Of a DNA stretch of 64,000 nucleotides, positions 38,001 to 40,444 are shown piece after piece. Within the stretch, counting starts at the first letter, position 1. Each line of letters begins with the position of its first letter. The notes beneath the pieces are model-generated. The model was given only the letters and a program-made list of their open reading frames with translations. It searched no databases and was not told the origin of the DNA. Source of the DNA: Litorimonas sp965205225 (GTDB lineage: Bacteria > Pseudomonadota > Alphaproteobacteria > Caulobacterales > Maricaulaceae); NCBI GenBank assembly GCA_965205225.1, contig CBDBFZ010000003.1, forward strand, positions 1,860,001 through 1,924,000, in the 5' to 3' direction. Made by a program: the position numbers and the translations under genes.

Positions 38001-39172
38001 TCGATGTTCCCGTCCGCGTCATCGTCGAACTCGCTCCGGTCGGTTGTGCCGTCATTGTCGTCGTCGAAATTGGTCCGGATCAGGTTGCCGTCCGAATTAT
38101 ACGTGTAGGCTTCGGACCGGTCGGTTGTGCCGTCTGCGTCGTCGTCGAAATTGGTCTGGCTCACCCTGTCGTTCGCATCATATGTGTAGGTCTCGGACCG
38201 GTCGATCGTGCCGTCCGCGTCATCGTCGAAATTGGTCCGGTCCCGGTTACCGTCCGCATTTTGCGTGTAGAACTCGCTCCGGTCGGTTGTGCCATCACCA
38301 TCACCGTCGAAATCGGTCCGATTCAGGGTGTTGCTGCCGTCCGTATTCCGGTGAACCGTCCGGTCGATAGTGCCGTCATCATCGTCATCCCATTCCACAC
38401 GCTCCCAGCGACCCTCCGCATTCAGGTGGATCGTCCGGTCGATATTGCCGTCATCGTCTAGGTCTTCGTCCCTCCGGGTCACGCGCCGGTTGCCGTCTTC
38501 ATCAAACGCGTAGTGAGTGATCCGGTCGATAGTGCCGTCCGCGTCGTCGTCAAAATCGACCCGGGTCCGGTTGCTGTCCGCATTGTGAGTGTAGAACTCG
38601 CTCCGATCGGTTGTGCCGTCACCATCTTCGTCGAAATCGATCCGGTTGATGGTGCCGCTGCCGTCCGTATTCCGGTGAACCGTCCGATCGATCGTGCCGT
38701 CATCGTCGTCATCCCATTCCACCCGCTCCCAGCGACCCTCCGCATTCAGACGGGCCGTCCGGTCGATCAGGCCGTCATCGTCCAGGTCGAAATTGATCCG
38801 GACTCGGTTACCGTCATCGTCATCGTCATAGATGTAGGCCTCGCTCCGGTCGATCGTGCCGTCATCGTCCAGATCGACTTCCCTCCGGGTCACGCGCTGG
38901 GTGCCGCCGCTGTCAAACGCATAGTGAGTAATCCGGTCGATGGTGCCGTCATCGTCCAAATCCCTATCCACCTGCACCCAGCGACCGTCCGCATCCAGAT
39001 GCGCGATCCGGTCGATATTACCGTCTTGGTCGGGGTCGAACTCAATCAGGTCGATGGTGCCGTCCCCGTCAGTATCGACCTCGAACCGGTCGGGGATGCC
39101 GTCCCCGTCAGTATCTATCTCGGTCCGGACTTCCTGTAATAGGGTTGGTATGGTCTTGAACATGGCTGGCAT
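17051..39172 (-). CDS. Giant 7,373-residue cadherin/FG-GAP/RTX-like repeat protein
   Basis: One uninterrupted 22.1-kb frame. Order along the protein (approximate residues): Asp-rich DxDxDG block (1-392); 3 cadherin-like repeats (393-679); 7 FG-GAP blades (680-1196); RTX-like module (1197-1373); 8 cadherin (to 2171); 7 blades (to 2674); RTX-like (to 2846); 2 cadherin (to 3043); 7 blades (to 3559); RTX-like (to 3733); 13 cadherin (to 5034); second Asp-rich block (to 5682); 1 cadherin; 7 blades (5769-6280); RTX-like; 1 cadherin; 7 blades (6546-7056); RTX-like (to 7225); unique C-terminus with an NSDLW array. It is very acidic, I noticed no cysteine, and there is no N-terminal signal peptide. By analogy with RTX adhesins I infer Ca2+-dependent folding and type I export by a C-terminal signal, but no transporter gene is in the window. 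ATG 39,172 is used; ATG 39,163 is possible. The function is unknown; a surface adhesin is most likely. Confidence 0.93.
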   Translation of the reverse strand: MPAMFKTIPTLLQEVRTEIDTDGDGIPDRFEVDTDGDGTIDLIEFDPDQDGNIDRIAHLDADGRWVQVDRDLDDDGTIDRITHYAFDSGGTQRVTRREVDLDDDGTIDRSEAYIYDDDDDGNRVRINFDLDDDGLIDRTARLNAEGRWERVEWDDDDDGTIDRTVHRNTDGSGTINRIDFDEDGDGTTDRSEFYTHNADSNRTRVDFDDDADGTIDRITHYAFDEDGNRRVTRRDEDLDDDGNIDRTIHLNAEGRWERVEWDDDDDGTIDRTVHRNTDGSNTLNRTDFDGDGDGTTDRSEFYTQNADGNRDRTNFDDDADGTIDRSETYTYDANDRVSQTNFDDDADGTTDRSEAYTYNSDGNLIRTNFDDDNDGTTDRSEFDDDADGNIDRVNVAENRITAYRAPDAEGDTLVYSLSGTDAALFTIDAATGEVSFIEAPDFEAPGDDGGDNIYDIIVTASDGATDTEQAVAITVTNDNDNAPTFTSPATANAQENQTAAYMAAATDADGDTLVYSLSGTDAALFTIDATTGEVSFIEAPDFEVPGDANGDNVYDIIVTASDGTTDTEQAVAITVTSENGNAPVFTSPAAVSVAENQTAAYMAAATDADGDTLAYSLSGTDSALFTIDADTGEVSFRAAPDFEAPGDDGGDNVYDIIVTASDGATDTEQAVAITVTNDNELVPLSSLDLSSLDGTNGFILNGIDRIDQSGRSVSAGDVNGDGYDDLIIGTPGGDPNGDGSGETYLVYGGASAPGTDGVLDLSRLALDGNGFTLAGIDELDNAGFSVSSAGDVNGDGYDDLIIGAFGVGAVQGEYDTTPGPGEAYVVYGGATGADLVLDRSTLDGTRGFALTGIDAGDRSGFSVSSAGDVNGDGYDDLIIGAYGADPNGNSSGETYIVYGGASAPGIGGVLDLGALDGSNGFTLTGIDEYDNSGSTVSSAGDVNGDGYDDLIIGASGADPDGDSNAGETYIIYGGASAPGTDGVLDLSALDGTNGFILTGVDAYDNSGFSVSSAGDVNGDGYDDLIIGARNADPNGGDSGETYIVYGGASAPGTGGVLDLSTLNGSDGFTLTGINEDDQSGSSVSSAGDVNGDGYDDLIIGASGADPDGDSNAGETYIVYGGASAPGIGGVLDLSDLDGTNGFILTGIDAGDLSGLSVSSAGDVNGDGYDDLIIGARYGDPNGNRNAGETYVIYGGATGTESLTPVTASGTAAADNFTGNAGADSFIAIATNDVVRGGAGDDMISVTALDFAAIDGGTGQDILVLDGAGLALDLTGAGHAGVDSVEVFDLSGTGANSLVLDAQAVFDITEERAGGVASLDVLGDADDRVDLSGSSFTLTGTAVEDGVTYNIYRDGNAEVRIENGVQVQIPGTTTLPVFTSPAAVSVAENQTAAYEAAATDADGDTLVYSLSGTDAALFTIDAATGEVSFIDAPDFEAPGDDGGDNVYDIIVTASDGTNSTDHNVAITVTNDNDNVPTFTSPATANAQENQTAAYMAAATDADGDTLVYSLSGTDAALFTIDADTGEVSFIEAPDFEAPGDDGGDNVYDIIVTASDGTNSTDHNVAITVTNDNDNIPVFTSPAAANAQENQTAAYEAAATDADGNALVYSLSGTDAALFTIDADTGEVSFIEAPDFEAPGDDGGDNVYDIIVTASDGTNSTDHNVAITVTNDNDNIPVFTSPATANAQENQTAAYMAAATDADGDTLVYSLSGTDAALFTIDANTGEVSFIAAPDFEAPGDANGDNVYDIIVTASDGTNSTDHNVAITVTSDNDNIPVFTSPATANAQENQTAAYMAAATDADGDTLVYSLSGTDAALFTIDANTGEVSFIAAPDFEAPGDANGDNVYDIIVTVSDGATDTEQAVAITVTNDNDNAPTFTSPATANAQENQTAAYMAAATDADGDTLVYSLSGTDAALFTIDANTGEVSFIAAPDFEAPGDDGGDNVYDIIVTASDGINSTDHNVAIRVTSDNDNAPTFTSPATANAQENQTVAYEAAATDADGDTLVYSLSGTDAALFTIDTDTGEVSFIEAPDFEAPGDDGGDNVYDIIVTASDGTNSTDHNVAIRVTNDNDNIPVFTSPATANAQENQTAAYMAAATDADGDALVYSLSGTDSALFTIDADTGEVSFIEAPDFEAPGDDGGDNVYDITVTASDGINSTNHNVAITVTDVNDLVPLSSLDGSNGFILNGIDAGDQSGFSVSLAGDVNGDGYGDLIIGANRAYLNRDRFVGETYVVYGGASAPGTAGELDLGVLDGSNGFILTGIDAFDYSGSSVSSAGDVNGDGYDDLIIGVFGADPNGDSRAGETYVVYGGASAPGEDGVFDLSDLDGTNGFILNGIDAGDNSGSSVSSAGDVNGDGYDDLIIGADGADSEAGATYIVYGGASAPGTDGVLDLGALDGTNGFILTGIDGGDNSGISVSSAGDVNGDGYDDLIIGANRADPNGNSSGETYVIYGGANAPGTGGVLDLSALDGTNGFILTGSDGGDYSGVSVSSAGDVNGDGYDDLIIGASGADPNGDSSAGETYIVYGGASAPGTGGVLDLSALDGTNGFTLAGIDVNDVSGSSVSSAGDVNGDGYDDLIIGANRADPNGDSSGETYVIYGGARVPVDENGALNLSDLDGTNGFILTGIDAGDLSGTSVSSAGDVNGDGYDDLIIGATEADSAAGETYVVYGGATGTESLTPVTAQGIAAVDNFTGNAGDDSFTAIATNDVVRGGAGDDTIRVTSLDFAAIDGGTGADRLVLDGAGLALDLTGPGHAGVDSVEVFDLSGTGANSLVLDAQAVFDVTEEREGGVASLDVLGDVDDRVDLGGSSFALTGTEAEDGVTYNVYRDGNAQLRVEAGVQVVSIPIFTSPATVDAAEGQTAAYMAAATDADGDTLVYSLSGTDAALFTIDAATGEVSFIEAPDFEVPGDDGGDNVYDIIVTASDGTNSTDHNVAITVTNENDNIPVFTSPAAVSVAENQIAAYMATATDADGDALVYSLSGTDAALFTIDANIGEVSFIEAPDFEAPGDDGGDNVYDIIVTASDGTNSTDHNVAITVTDEYDLIPLSSLDGTNGFILNGIDAGDQSGISVSSAGDVNGDGYDDLIIGANSADPNGDSSGETYVVYGGASAPGTGGVLDLSDLDGTNGFILNGIDAGDRSGFSVSSAGDVNGDGYDDLIIGANRADPNRRSSAGETYVVYGGASAPGTDGVLDLSMLDGSNGFILNGIYGGDQSGRSVSSAGDVNGDGYDDLIIGADLADPNGNNYAGATYVIYGGASAPGTDGVLNTDGVLNLSDLDGSNGFILTGIEAYDFSGVSVSSAGDVNGDGYDDLIIGSSAAPNGVSRAGETYVVYGGASAPGTGGVLDLSDLNGTNGFTLTGIDANDQSGRAVSSAGDVNGDGYDDLIIGARNADPNGDSDAGETYIIYGGANAPGTGGVLDLSALDGTNGFILTGIDADDRSSFSVSSAGDVNGDGYDDLIIGAYRADPNGDSAGETYVIYGGASAPGTGGVLDLSDLDGTNGFILTGIDEADQSGRAVSSAGDVNGDGYDDLIIGAHMADPNGDSGAGEAYILYGGATGTESLVPVTASGTAAADNFTGNAGNDSFTAIATDDVVRGGAGDDNISVTALDFAAIDGGTGADTLVLDGASLALDLTGAGHAGVDSVEVFDLSGTGANSLVLDAQAVFDITEEREGGVASLDVLGDADDRVDLSGSSFALTGTAVEDGVTYNIYRDGNAQLRIENGVQVQIPVTTTLPVFTSPATANAQENQTVAYMAAATDADGDTLVYSLSGTDSALFTIDANTGEVSFIEAPDFEAPGDDGGDNVYDIIVTASDGINSTDHNVAITVTNENDNIPVFTSPATANAQENQTAAYMAAATDADGDTLVYSLSGTDAALFTIDANTGEVSFIEAPDFEAPGDDGGDNVYDIIVTASDGTTDTEQAVAITVTSENGNVPTFTSPATANARENQTAAYMAAATDADGDTLVYSLSGTDAALFTIDADTGEVSFMAAPDFEAPGDANGDNIYDIIVTASDGTNSTDHNVAITVTNDNDNIPVFTSPATANAQENQTAAYMAAATDADGDTLVYSLSGTDAALFTIDAATGEVSFMAAPDFEAPGDDDRDNIYDIIVTASDGTNSTDHNVAITVTNDNDNIPVFTSPATANAQENQTAAYMAAATDADGDTLVYSLSGTDAALFTIDANTGEVSFIEAPDFEAPGDDGGDNVYDIIVTASDGATDTEQAVAITVTNDNDNAPTFTSPATANAQENQTVAYMAAATDADGDTLVYSLSGTDAALFTIDADTGEVSFIEAPDFEAPGDANGDNIYDIIVTASDGTNSTDHNVAITVTNDNDNIPVFTSPATANAQENQTAAYMAAATDADGDTLVYSLSGTDAALFTIDANTGEVSFMAAPDFETPGDANGDNVYDIIVTASDGATDTEQAVAITVTNDNDNAPTFTSPAAVSVAENQTAAYEAAATDADGDTLVYSLSGTDAALFTIDANTGEVSFIDAPDFEAPGDDGGDNVYDIIVTASDGTTDTEQAVAITVTSENGNVPTFTSPATANAQENQTVAYMAAATDADGDTLVYSLSGTDAALFTIDAATGEVSFMAAPDFEAPGDANGDNIYDIIVTASDGTNSTDHNVAITVTNDNDNIPVFTSPATANAQENQTAAYMAAATDADGDTLVYSLSGTDAALFTIDANTGEVSFIEAPDFEAPGDDGGDNVYDIIVTASDGTNSTDHNVAITVTNDNDNAPTFTSPAAANAQENQTAAYMAAATDADGDTLVYSLSGTDAALFTIDANTGEVSFIAAPDFEAPGDDGGDNIYDIIVTASDGINSTDHNVAITVTNDNDNIPVFTSPATANAQENQTAAYEAAATDADGDTLVYSLSGTDAALFTIDANTGEVSFIEAPDFEAPGDDGGDNVYDIIVTASDGTNSTDHNVAITVTNDNDNIPVFTSPATANAQENQTAAYEAAATDADGDTLVYSLSGTDAALFTIDAATGEVSFMAAPDFEAPGDDGGDNVYDIIVTASDGTTDTEQAVAITVTDVSEVDNTYDENGTLIQSDFDDDGDGTADRSESYTYDESGNLVRTDFDDGADGTTDRSDFDDDGDGTADRSESYTYDESGNLVRTDFDDGADGTTDRSDFDDDGDGTADRSESYSYADGTLVQIDFDDDADGTTDRSEFDEDGDGTADRIETYTYDESGTLVRTDFDDDADGTTDRSEFDEDGDGTADRSETYTYDESGNLVRTDFDDDADGTADRIETYTYDTDGRLSRSDFDDDADGTADRSETYTYDAIGSVNQTRFDDDFDGTTDRIETYIYSSSGNRNRPLRTNFDDDADGTNDRIERYSYDANGNPRRINFDDDGDGIFDRTETYTYDASGNLTRTDFDDDNDGTDDRSEAYTYDASGNVVRTSFDDDFDGTPDRIETYTYDDDGNLTRTALDENGDGTTDRSESYTYDESGTLVRTEFDDDVDGTTDRSESYSYADGTLVQTEFDDDGNGTTDRSEFDDDGDGTADRIETYTYDADGNRNRINFDDDADGTIDRIETYTYDTNGRRSRTDFDDGNDGTIDRTEYDDDFDGTPDRSETYTYDAIGRVNQTRFDDDFDGTPDRIETYIYSSSGNSNMLLRTNFDDDADGTTDRIETYTYDTDGRLIRTEFDDDVDTNTDRSEAYFYTNGRRTRTEFDDDADGNIDRVNVAENQITAYGAPDAEGDPLVYSLSGTDAARFTIIPDTGEVSFIAAPDFEAPGDADRDNVYNITVTAFDGTNRTNHNVAITVTDEYDLIPLSSLDGSNGFILNGIDANDQSGFSVSSAGDVNGDGYDDLIIGANGGDPNGDSNAGETYVVYGGANAPGTGGRFNFSSLNGSNGFTLNGIDAGDGSGRSISSAGDVNGDGYDDLIIGANGGDPNGDSDAGETYVVYGGANAPGTGGVLDLGALDGSNGFTLTGIDAGDFSGISVSSAGDVNSDGYDDLIIGARGADPDGDSQVGEAYVVYGGANAPGTGGVLDLGALDGSNGFTLTGIDAYDRSGRSVSSAGDVNGDGYDDLIMGAYRADSQTGETYVIYGGASAPGTEGRFNLSTLNGSNGFILTGMDVFDQSGISVSSAGDVNGDGYDDLIIGARYADPNGDNRAGETYVVYGGANAPGTGGVLNLGALDGTNGFTLTGIDRNDYSGWSVSAAGDVNGDGYDDLIIGARYADPNGDSAAGETYVIYGGASAPGTDGVLDLEALNGSNGFTLTGIDPFDDSGISVSSAGDVNGDGYDDLIIGAFRADPNGDSEAGETYIVYGGATGTESLVPVTASGTAAADNFTGNAGDDSFTAIATNDVVRGGAGDDMISVTALDFAAIDGGTGADSLVLDGAGLSLDLTGAGHAGVDSVELFDLSGTGGNSLVLDARAVFDLTEEREGGVASLDVRGDADDRVDLSGSSFALTGTAAEDGVTYNVYRDGNAQVRVETGVQVVTIPVFTSPAAVSVRENQTAAYEAAATDAEGDPLRYSLSGTDAALFTIDANTGEVSFIAVPDFEAPGDADRDNVYDITVTASDGTTDTEQAVAITVTDVNEFVPLSSLDGTNGFILNGIDGGDSSGFSVSSAGDVNSDGYDDLIIGARGGDPNGVSRAGETYVVYGGASAPGTEGRFNLSTLDGTNGFILNGIDANDFSGWSVSSAGDVNGDGYDDLVIGANRADPNGDSYAGETYVIYGGASAPGTGGVLDLSDLDGTNGFTLTGIDANDRSGVSVSSAGDVNGDGYDDLVIGAYYGANRAGETYIVYGGASAPGTDGVLDLSALDGTNGFILSGINAADQSGFSVSSAGDVNGDGYDDLVIGARNADPNGSNSGETYVVYGGASAPGTGGVLNLGALDGSNGFILNGIDANDNSGISVSSAGDVNGDGYDDLIIGARGGDPNGVSRAGETYVVYGGASAPGAGGVLDLSALDGTNGFILNGIDANDNSGISVSSAGDINGDGYDDLIIGAYRAAPNGINLAGETYVIYGGASAPGTAGVLNLSDLDGNNGFTLAGIGASDVSGFSVSAAGDVNGDGYDDLIIGASGAAPNGGGSGETYVIYGGATGTESLTPVTAQGTAAADNFTGNAGADSFTGIATDDVVRGGAGDDMISVTALDFAAIDGGTGQDILVLDGAGLALDLTGAGHAGVDSVEVFDLSGTGANSLVLDAQAVFDITEERASGVASLDVLGDADDRVDLSGSSFALTGTAAEDGVTYNIYRDGNAQLRVEAGVSVTLAATGSQSAEFKTDTKTETGIDPVADLRTDVGFGTIRLDGALMNSDPLMNSDLWNSDLWNSDLWNNDLWDDLWADEVKSLDQPVHMDEDAILIPLSAPLSFGPLASGSLAGPWGDLLYWPGLGNHPAMQNDLAMILPEMEIVTAYMEDF
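17296..17355 (-). repeat. Giant protein: C-terminal NSDLW pentapeptide array
   Basis: Four tandem 15-base units (plus strand atagatcactattcc, with one-base variants) encode NSDLW-NSDLW-NSDLW-NNDLW, continuing degenerately as DDLWADE. It lies about 85 residues before the stop, in the region where a type I secretion signal would be expected. The composition, Trp every fifth residue between acidic and Asn residues, is unlike the rest of the protein. Confidence 0.9.
17500..18004 (-). repeat. Giant protein: RTX-like module 5
   Basis: Last copy of the module (GNAGADSFT, GGAGDDMIS, GGTGQDILV). It is followed by the unique C-terminal region of about 149 residues, which has no further calcium repeats. 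Confidence 0.8.
18005..19534 (-). repeat. Giant protein: FG-GAP propeller 5 (7 blades)
   Basis: Seven blades. The stretch DANDNSGISVSSAGD occurs in two consecutive blades (5 and 6), and the loop with GGDPNGVSRAGETYVVYGGA occurs in blades 1 and 5, showing recent copying. Confidence 0.87.
19535..19829 (-). repeat. Giant protein: cadherin-like repeat 28
   Basis: Single cadherin-like repeat (SVRENQTAAYEAAATDAEGD, ending TDVNEFVPL) between RTX-like module 4 and propeller 5. Confidence 0.8.
19830..20334 (-). repeat. Giant protein: RTX-like module 4
   Basis: Same module with GNAGDDSFT, GGAGDDMIS and GGTGADSLV; ends RVETGVQVVTIPVFTSPA. Confidence 0.8.
20335..21867 (-). repeat. Giant protein: FG-GAP propeller 4 (7 blades)
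   Basis: Seven blades; blade 4 has LIMGA in place of LIIGA. Otherwise it matches the consensus. Confidence 0.87.
21868..22126 (-). repeat. Giant protein: cadherin-like repeat 27
   Basis: Single repeat entered from the Asp-rich block (NVAENQITAYGAPDAEGD), like the first repeat of array 1. It ends with AITVTDEYDLIPL. Confidence 0.8.
22127..24071 (-). repeat. Giant protein: internal DxDxDG/YD-like repeat block (about 27 motifs)
   Basis: About 27 motifs of DFDDDADGTxDRSE type, most followed by ETYTYDESGNLVRT. The YTYDxxGNLxR part looks like a YD (RHS) repeat and the DxDxDG part like a calcium loop, so each unit is a hybrid of the two. A shorter unit lacking the YTYD part occurs in places (TTDRSDFDDDGDGTADRS). 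Confidence 0.83.
24072..27974 (-). repeat. Giant protein: cadherin-like array 4 (13 repeats, exact 300-bp period)
   Basis: Thirteen tandem repeats with no net insertion or deletion: the phrase ccgcatccgtcccggacagg, or a one-base variant, begins at 24,241, 24,541, 24,841 and so on every 300 bases to 27,841. Segment versions are shuffled among units (NDNDN or SENGN linkers; ATANAQENQ or AVSVAENQ), which suggests recombination among repeats. Confidence 0.93.
27975..28494 (-). repeat. Giant protein: RTX-like module 3
   Basis: Same module with GNAGNDSFT, GGAGDDNIS and GGTGADTLV, leading through IPVTTTLPVFTSPA to the longest cadherin array. Confidence 0.8.
28495..30044 (-). repeat. Giant protein: FG-GAP propeller 3 (7 blades)
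   Basis: Seven blades. Between blades 3 and 4 the linker GVLNTDGVLN contains a small duplication (cagcacgccatccgtgt followed by a near copy at about 29,350-29,385). Confidence 0.87.
30045..30634 (-). repeat. Giant protein: cadherin-like array 3 (2 repeats)
   Basis: Two cadherin-like repeats. The first has a variant entry strand (FTSPATVDAAEGQ); the second ends AITVTDEYDLIPL at the propeller border. Confidence 0.83.
30635..31149 (-). repeat. Giant protein: RTX-like module 2
   Basis: Same module as number 1, with GNAGDDSFT, GGAGDDTIR and GGTGADRLV, ending RVEAGVQVVSIPIFTSPA into the next cadherin array. Confidence 0.8.
31150..32659 (-). repeat. Giant protein: FG-GAP propeller 2 (7 blades)
   Basis: Seven blades of the same consensus as propeller 1. 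The first blade is the most divergent (SLAGDVNGDGYGDLIIG with an NRAYLNRDRFVG loop). Confidence 0.88.
32660..35054 (-). repeat. Giant protein: cadherin-like array 2 (8 repeats, 300-bp period)
   Basis: Eight consecutive cadherin-like repeats. At DNA level the same phrase (gggccgcatccgtc or one-base variants) recurs at exact 300-base steps eight times, from the block at 32,821 to that at 34,921. Units differ mainly by swapping between a few versions of each segment (TNSTDHN or TDTEQ; FIEAPDF or FIAAPDF). Confidence 0.9.
35055..35584 (-). repeat. Giant protein: RTX-like module 1
   Basis: A module of about 175 residues following the propeller. It contains three degenerate RTX nonapeptides (GNAGADSF, GGAGDDMIS, GGTGQDILV) within 60 residues, then LDLTGAGHAGVDSVEVFDL and a conserved end, VTYNIYRDGNAEVRIENGV. 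The same module recurs after every propeller. Confidence 0.82.
35585..37133 (-). repeat. Giant protein: FG-GAP propeller 1 (7 blades)
   Basis: Seven blades of about 65-75 residues, each with a Gly-Asp loop of the form AGDVNGDGYDDLIIG, then ADPNG, GETYIVYGGA and LDGTNGFTLTGID. This matches the FG-GAP blade of integrin-alpha-type beta-propellers, where DVNGDGYDD is the calcium loop. Blade 2 has an irregular insert (QGEYDTTPGPG). Confidence 0.88.
37134..37994 (-). repeat. Giant protein: cadherin-like array 1 (3 repeats)
   Basis: Three repeats of about 96-100 residues. Consensus elements are FTSPA, ENQTAAY, DADGDTLVYSLSGTDAALF, TGEVSF, APDFEAPGD, YDIIVTASDG and AITVTND. The first lacks the FTSPA strand and grows directly out of the DxDxDG block (DRVNVAEN). 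Confidence 0.85.
37995..39130 (-). repeat. Giant protein: N-terminal DxDxDG repeat block (about 16 motifs)
   Basis: Repeats of DxDxDGxxDR type (for example DLDDDGTIDR, DDDADGTTDR), about 16 copies, resembling EF-hand-like calcium loops of thrombospondin type 3/dockerin families. They alternate with short RVTRRE or HLNAEGRWERV turns. The block begins about 15 residues after the start codon, leaving no room for a normal signal peptide. Confidence 0.85.
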
Positions 39173-39204
39173 GGCCTTACATTTCCAAATGAGTATTATT
39201 TGAC

Positions 39205-39221
39205 GGTCATGTCACATGACC
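39205..39221. promoter_or_regulatory. Perfect dyad upstream of the giant gene
   Basis: GGTCATG-TCA-CATGACC is a perfect 7-bp inverted repeat with a 3-base centre, 33 bases before the start codon of the giant gene. The symmetry and position suit a dimeric regulator's operator, though a hairpin in the leader RNA is possible too. No copy was seen elsewhere in the window. Confidence 0.5.
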
Positions 39222-39274
39222 TTGGTTGTGAATCAAGATAATAATTTCTATCTGCATGATAGGTCGGATCGAGA

Positions 39275-39487
39275 GTGGCGCGAAAACCTATCAGATCACT
39301 GTGGCGTGCAGCTGCGCGTTTGGCTGAAATCGAGGTGAAATATGTGGGTGTTGCGATTGGCAGTCACCCGTTTTTCAACGACGCATTGCGTGGCGTATCC
39401 TTTGTTGCGCGTGGACGCGATAAAGCGCAGCTGCAAAATGTTGAAACTGACCTCAACACTCTTGTCGCTAGCCTGACGTGCGGTTAG
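39275..39487 (+). pseudogene. 3' fragment of a CinA/MoaB-like (molybdopterin-binding) protein gene
   Basis: The frame encodes 70 residues. The C-terminal 50, with EVKYVGVAIGSHPFF, a VSFVARGRDKAQL strand and a closing helix, resemble the end of competence/damage-inducible protein A (MoCF_biosynth) proteins, which show a GSYPFF element followed by a xxLVxRS strand. The N-terminal 200 or so residues are missing, and upstream is only the giant gene's leader. I read it as a gene remnant cut by a rearrangement at the tRNA-Leu site. A small independent gene cannot be excluded. Confidence 0.5.
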
Positions 39488-39500
39488 ATAAGCGCTGTTC

Positions 39501-39587
39501 GCGGGCGTGGTGGAATCGGTAGACACGACAGACTTAAAATCTGTTTTCCGCAAGGAAGTGCCGGTTCAAGTCCGGCCGCCCGCACCA
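39501..39587 (+). tRNA. tRNA-Leu(UAA)
   Basis: An 87-base type II tRNA with encoded CCA. The acceptor stem pairs GCGGGCG (39,501-39,507) with CGCCCGC (39,577-39,583), then A and CCA. The anticodon stem ACAGA/TCTGT encloses CTTAAAA with anticodon TAA at 39,535-39,537. A long variable arm follows, then the T arm CCGGTTCAAGTCCGG. It would read UUA and UUG codons. A truncated integrase gene begins 129 bases downstream. Confidence 0.96.
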
Positions 39588-39715
39588 ATAATCTCTATCT
39601 ATATAACTTAAATCATTAATATAAATATATAATTATTGCTTTGTGCGATTGACTGACATCAACAAATCTCTGTTTTTGGGCATCATTCTGGGCATCAATG
39701 TGTTATAAAGCCAGT

Positions 39716-39973
39716 ATGAGAGACCAAGATAAATACTTAAGGCAGCGAGGCAGTACATACTATCAACATCGAGTGCCTAAAGAATACAGTGATTTTGACG
39801 ACCGTGGTTATATCAAAAAATCTCTCAAGACTTTGTACCTTGAAATTGCTCGAACCAGACGGGACGCTTTGGTTAAAGCTGACGATATTTTTTGGTCAAG
39901 TGTGGTAGGCTTTGCAGACCGTACAGTAGCAAATTCGATAAAAACTCTAACTCTCAAAATGGACCACTTTTAA
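39716..39973 (+). pseudogene. Truncated phage-type integrase (N-terminal part only)
   Basis: About 85 residues match the N-terminus of tyrosine recombinases with a DUF6538-like domain: MRDQDKYLRQRGSTYYQHRV, then YIKKSLKTLYLEIARTRRDAL and ADDIFWSS. The frame then runs into unrelated sequence and stops at 39,973. The core-binding and catalytic domains (R..H-R..Y) are missing, so it cannot recombine. Its place just 3' of a tRNA gene and its low G+C indicate a former integrated element. No matching att repeat of the tRNA end is visible elsewhere in the window. Confidence 0.78.
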
Positions 39974-40044
39974 GGGGCAGGTCAATTAATTAAGCACGAT
40001 CAGACGTCGGTGAGCGGTTCTGTAAAGGGTGGGTTAAGAGAGGC

Positions 40045-40431
40045 CTAACGGAGAAGCTTAATCGATCGGGCTAGGTCTTCAGGAAGATTGGCCCATGCTT
40101 TGTCGGCCGTAAGTATTTTAGCGCCCAGCCGCAGACCGAGCGCCAGACAGGATCGATCGCCGAGCGATAATCCAAGCGAGCGTGTTTGTGGTCGTAAAAG
40201 TGCTGTCTGAACCGCATCAGCGGTCGTGAATTGCTCTACTCCCAGCGGCAAGTCTGCCAGCAGCGCATCCAGATCTTCCCCAGTCGCTCCCTTGTGCATC
40301 AGCACAGTCATCACCTCTGCAAGATTCACCGTGGAGATCACACCGCCAGCTAACGAACTTGTGGCCTGATCGGATTCTGGCTCGTCAAAGACAAGCGCAA
40401 GAACAACAGAGGCATCGAAGACGGTCGGCAT
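40045..40431 (-). CDS. vapC: PIN-domain ribonuclease toxin (VapC type)
   Basis: Toxin of a type II toxin-antitoxin pair: a 128-residue PIN-domain RNase expected to cut specific RNAs. The acidic metal-binding residues D6, E39, D92 and D110 are all present, in the contexts FDASVV, NLAEV, GDRSC and LTADK. It lies 13 bases after the antitoxin stop in the same operon. Its position beside the tRNA and integrase remnant fits carriage on a mobile element. Confidence 0.85.
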   Translation of the reverse strand: MPTVFDASVVLALVFDEPESDQATSSLAGGVISTVNLAEVMTVLMHKGATGEDLDALLADLPLGVEQFTTADAVQTALLRPQTRSLGLSLGDRSCLALGLRLGAKILTADKAWANLPEDLARSIKLLR

Positions 40432-40444
40432 CTAGCGGGGTCAG

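Noticed and set aside
39501..39587. Direct repeat of the tRNA-Leu 3' end marking the other end of an island
   Set aside because: I looked for a second copy of the T-arm/acceptor sequence in the window and saw none; the other att site, if any, is outside or lost.
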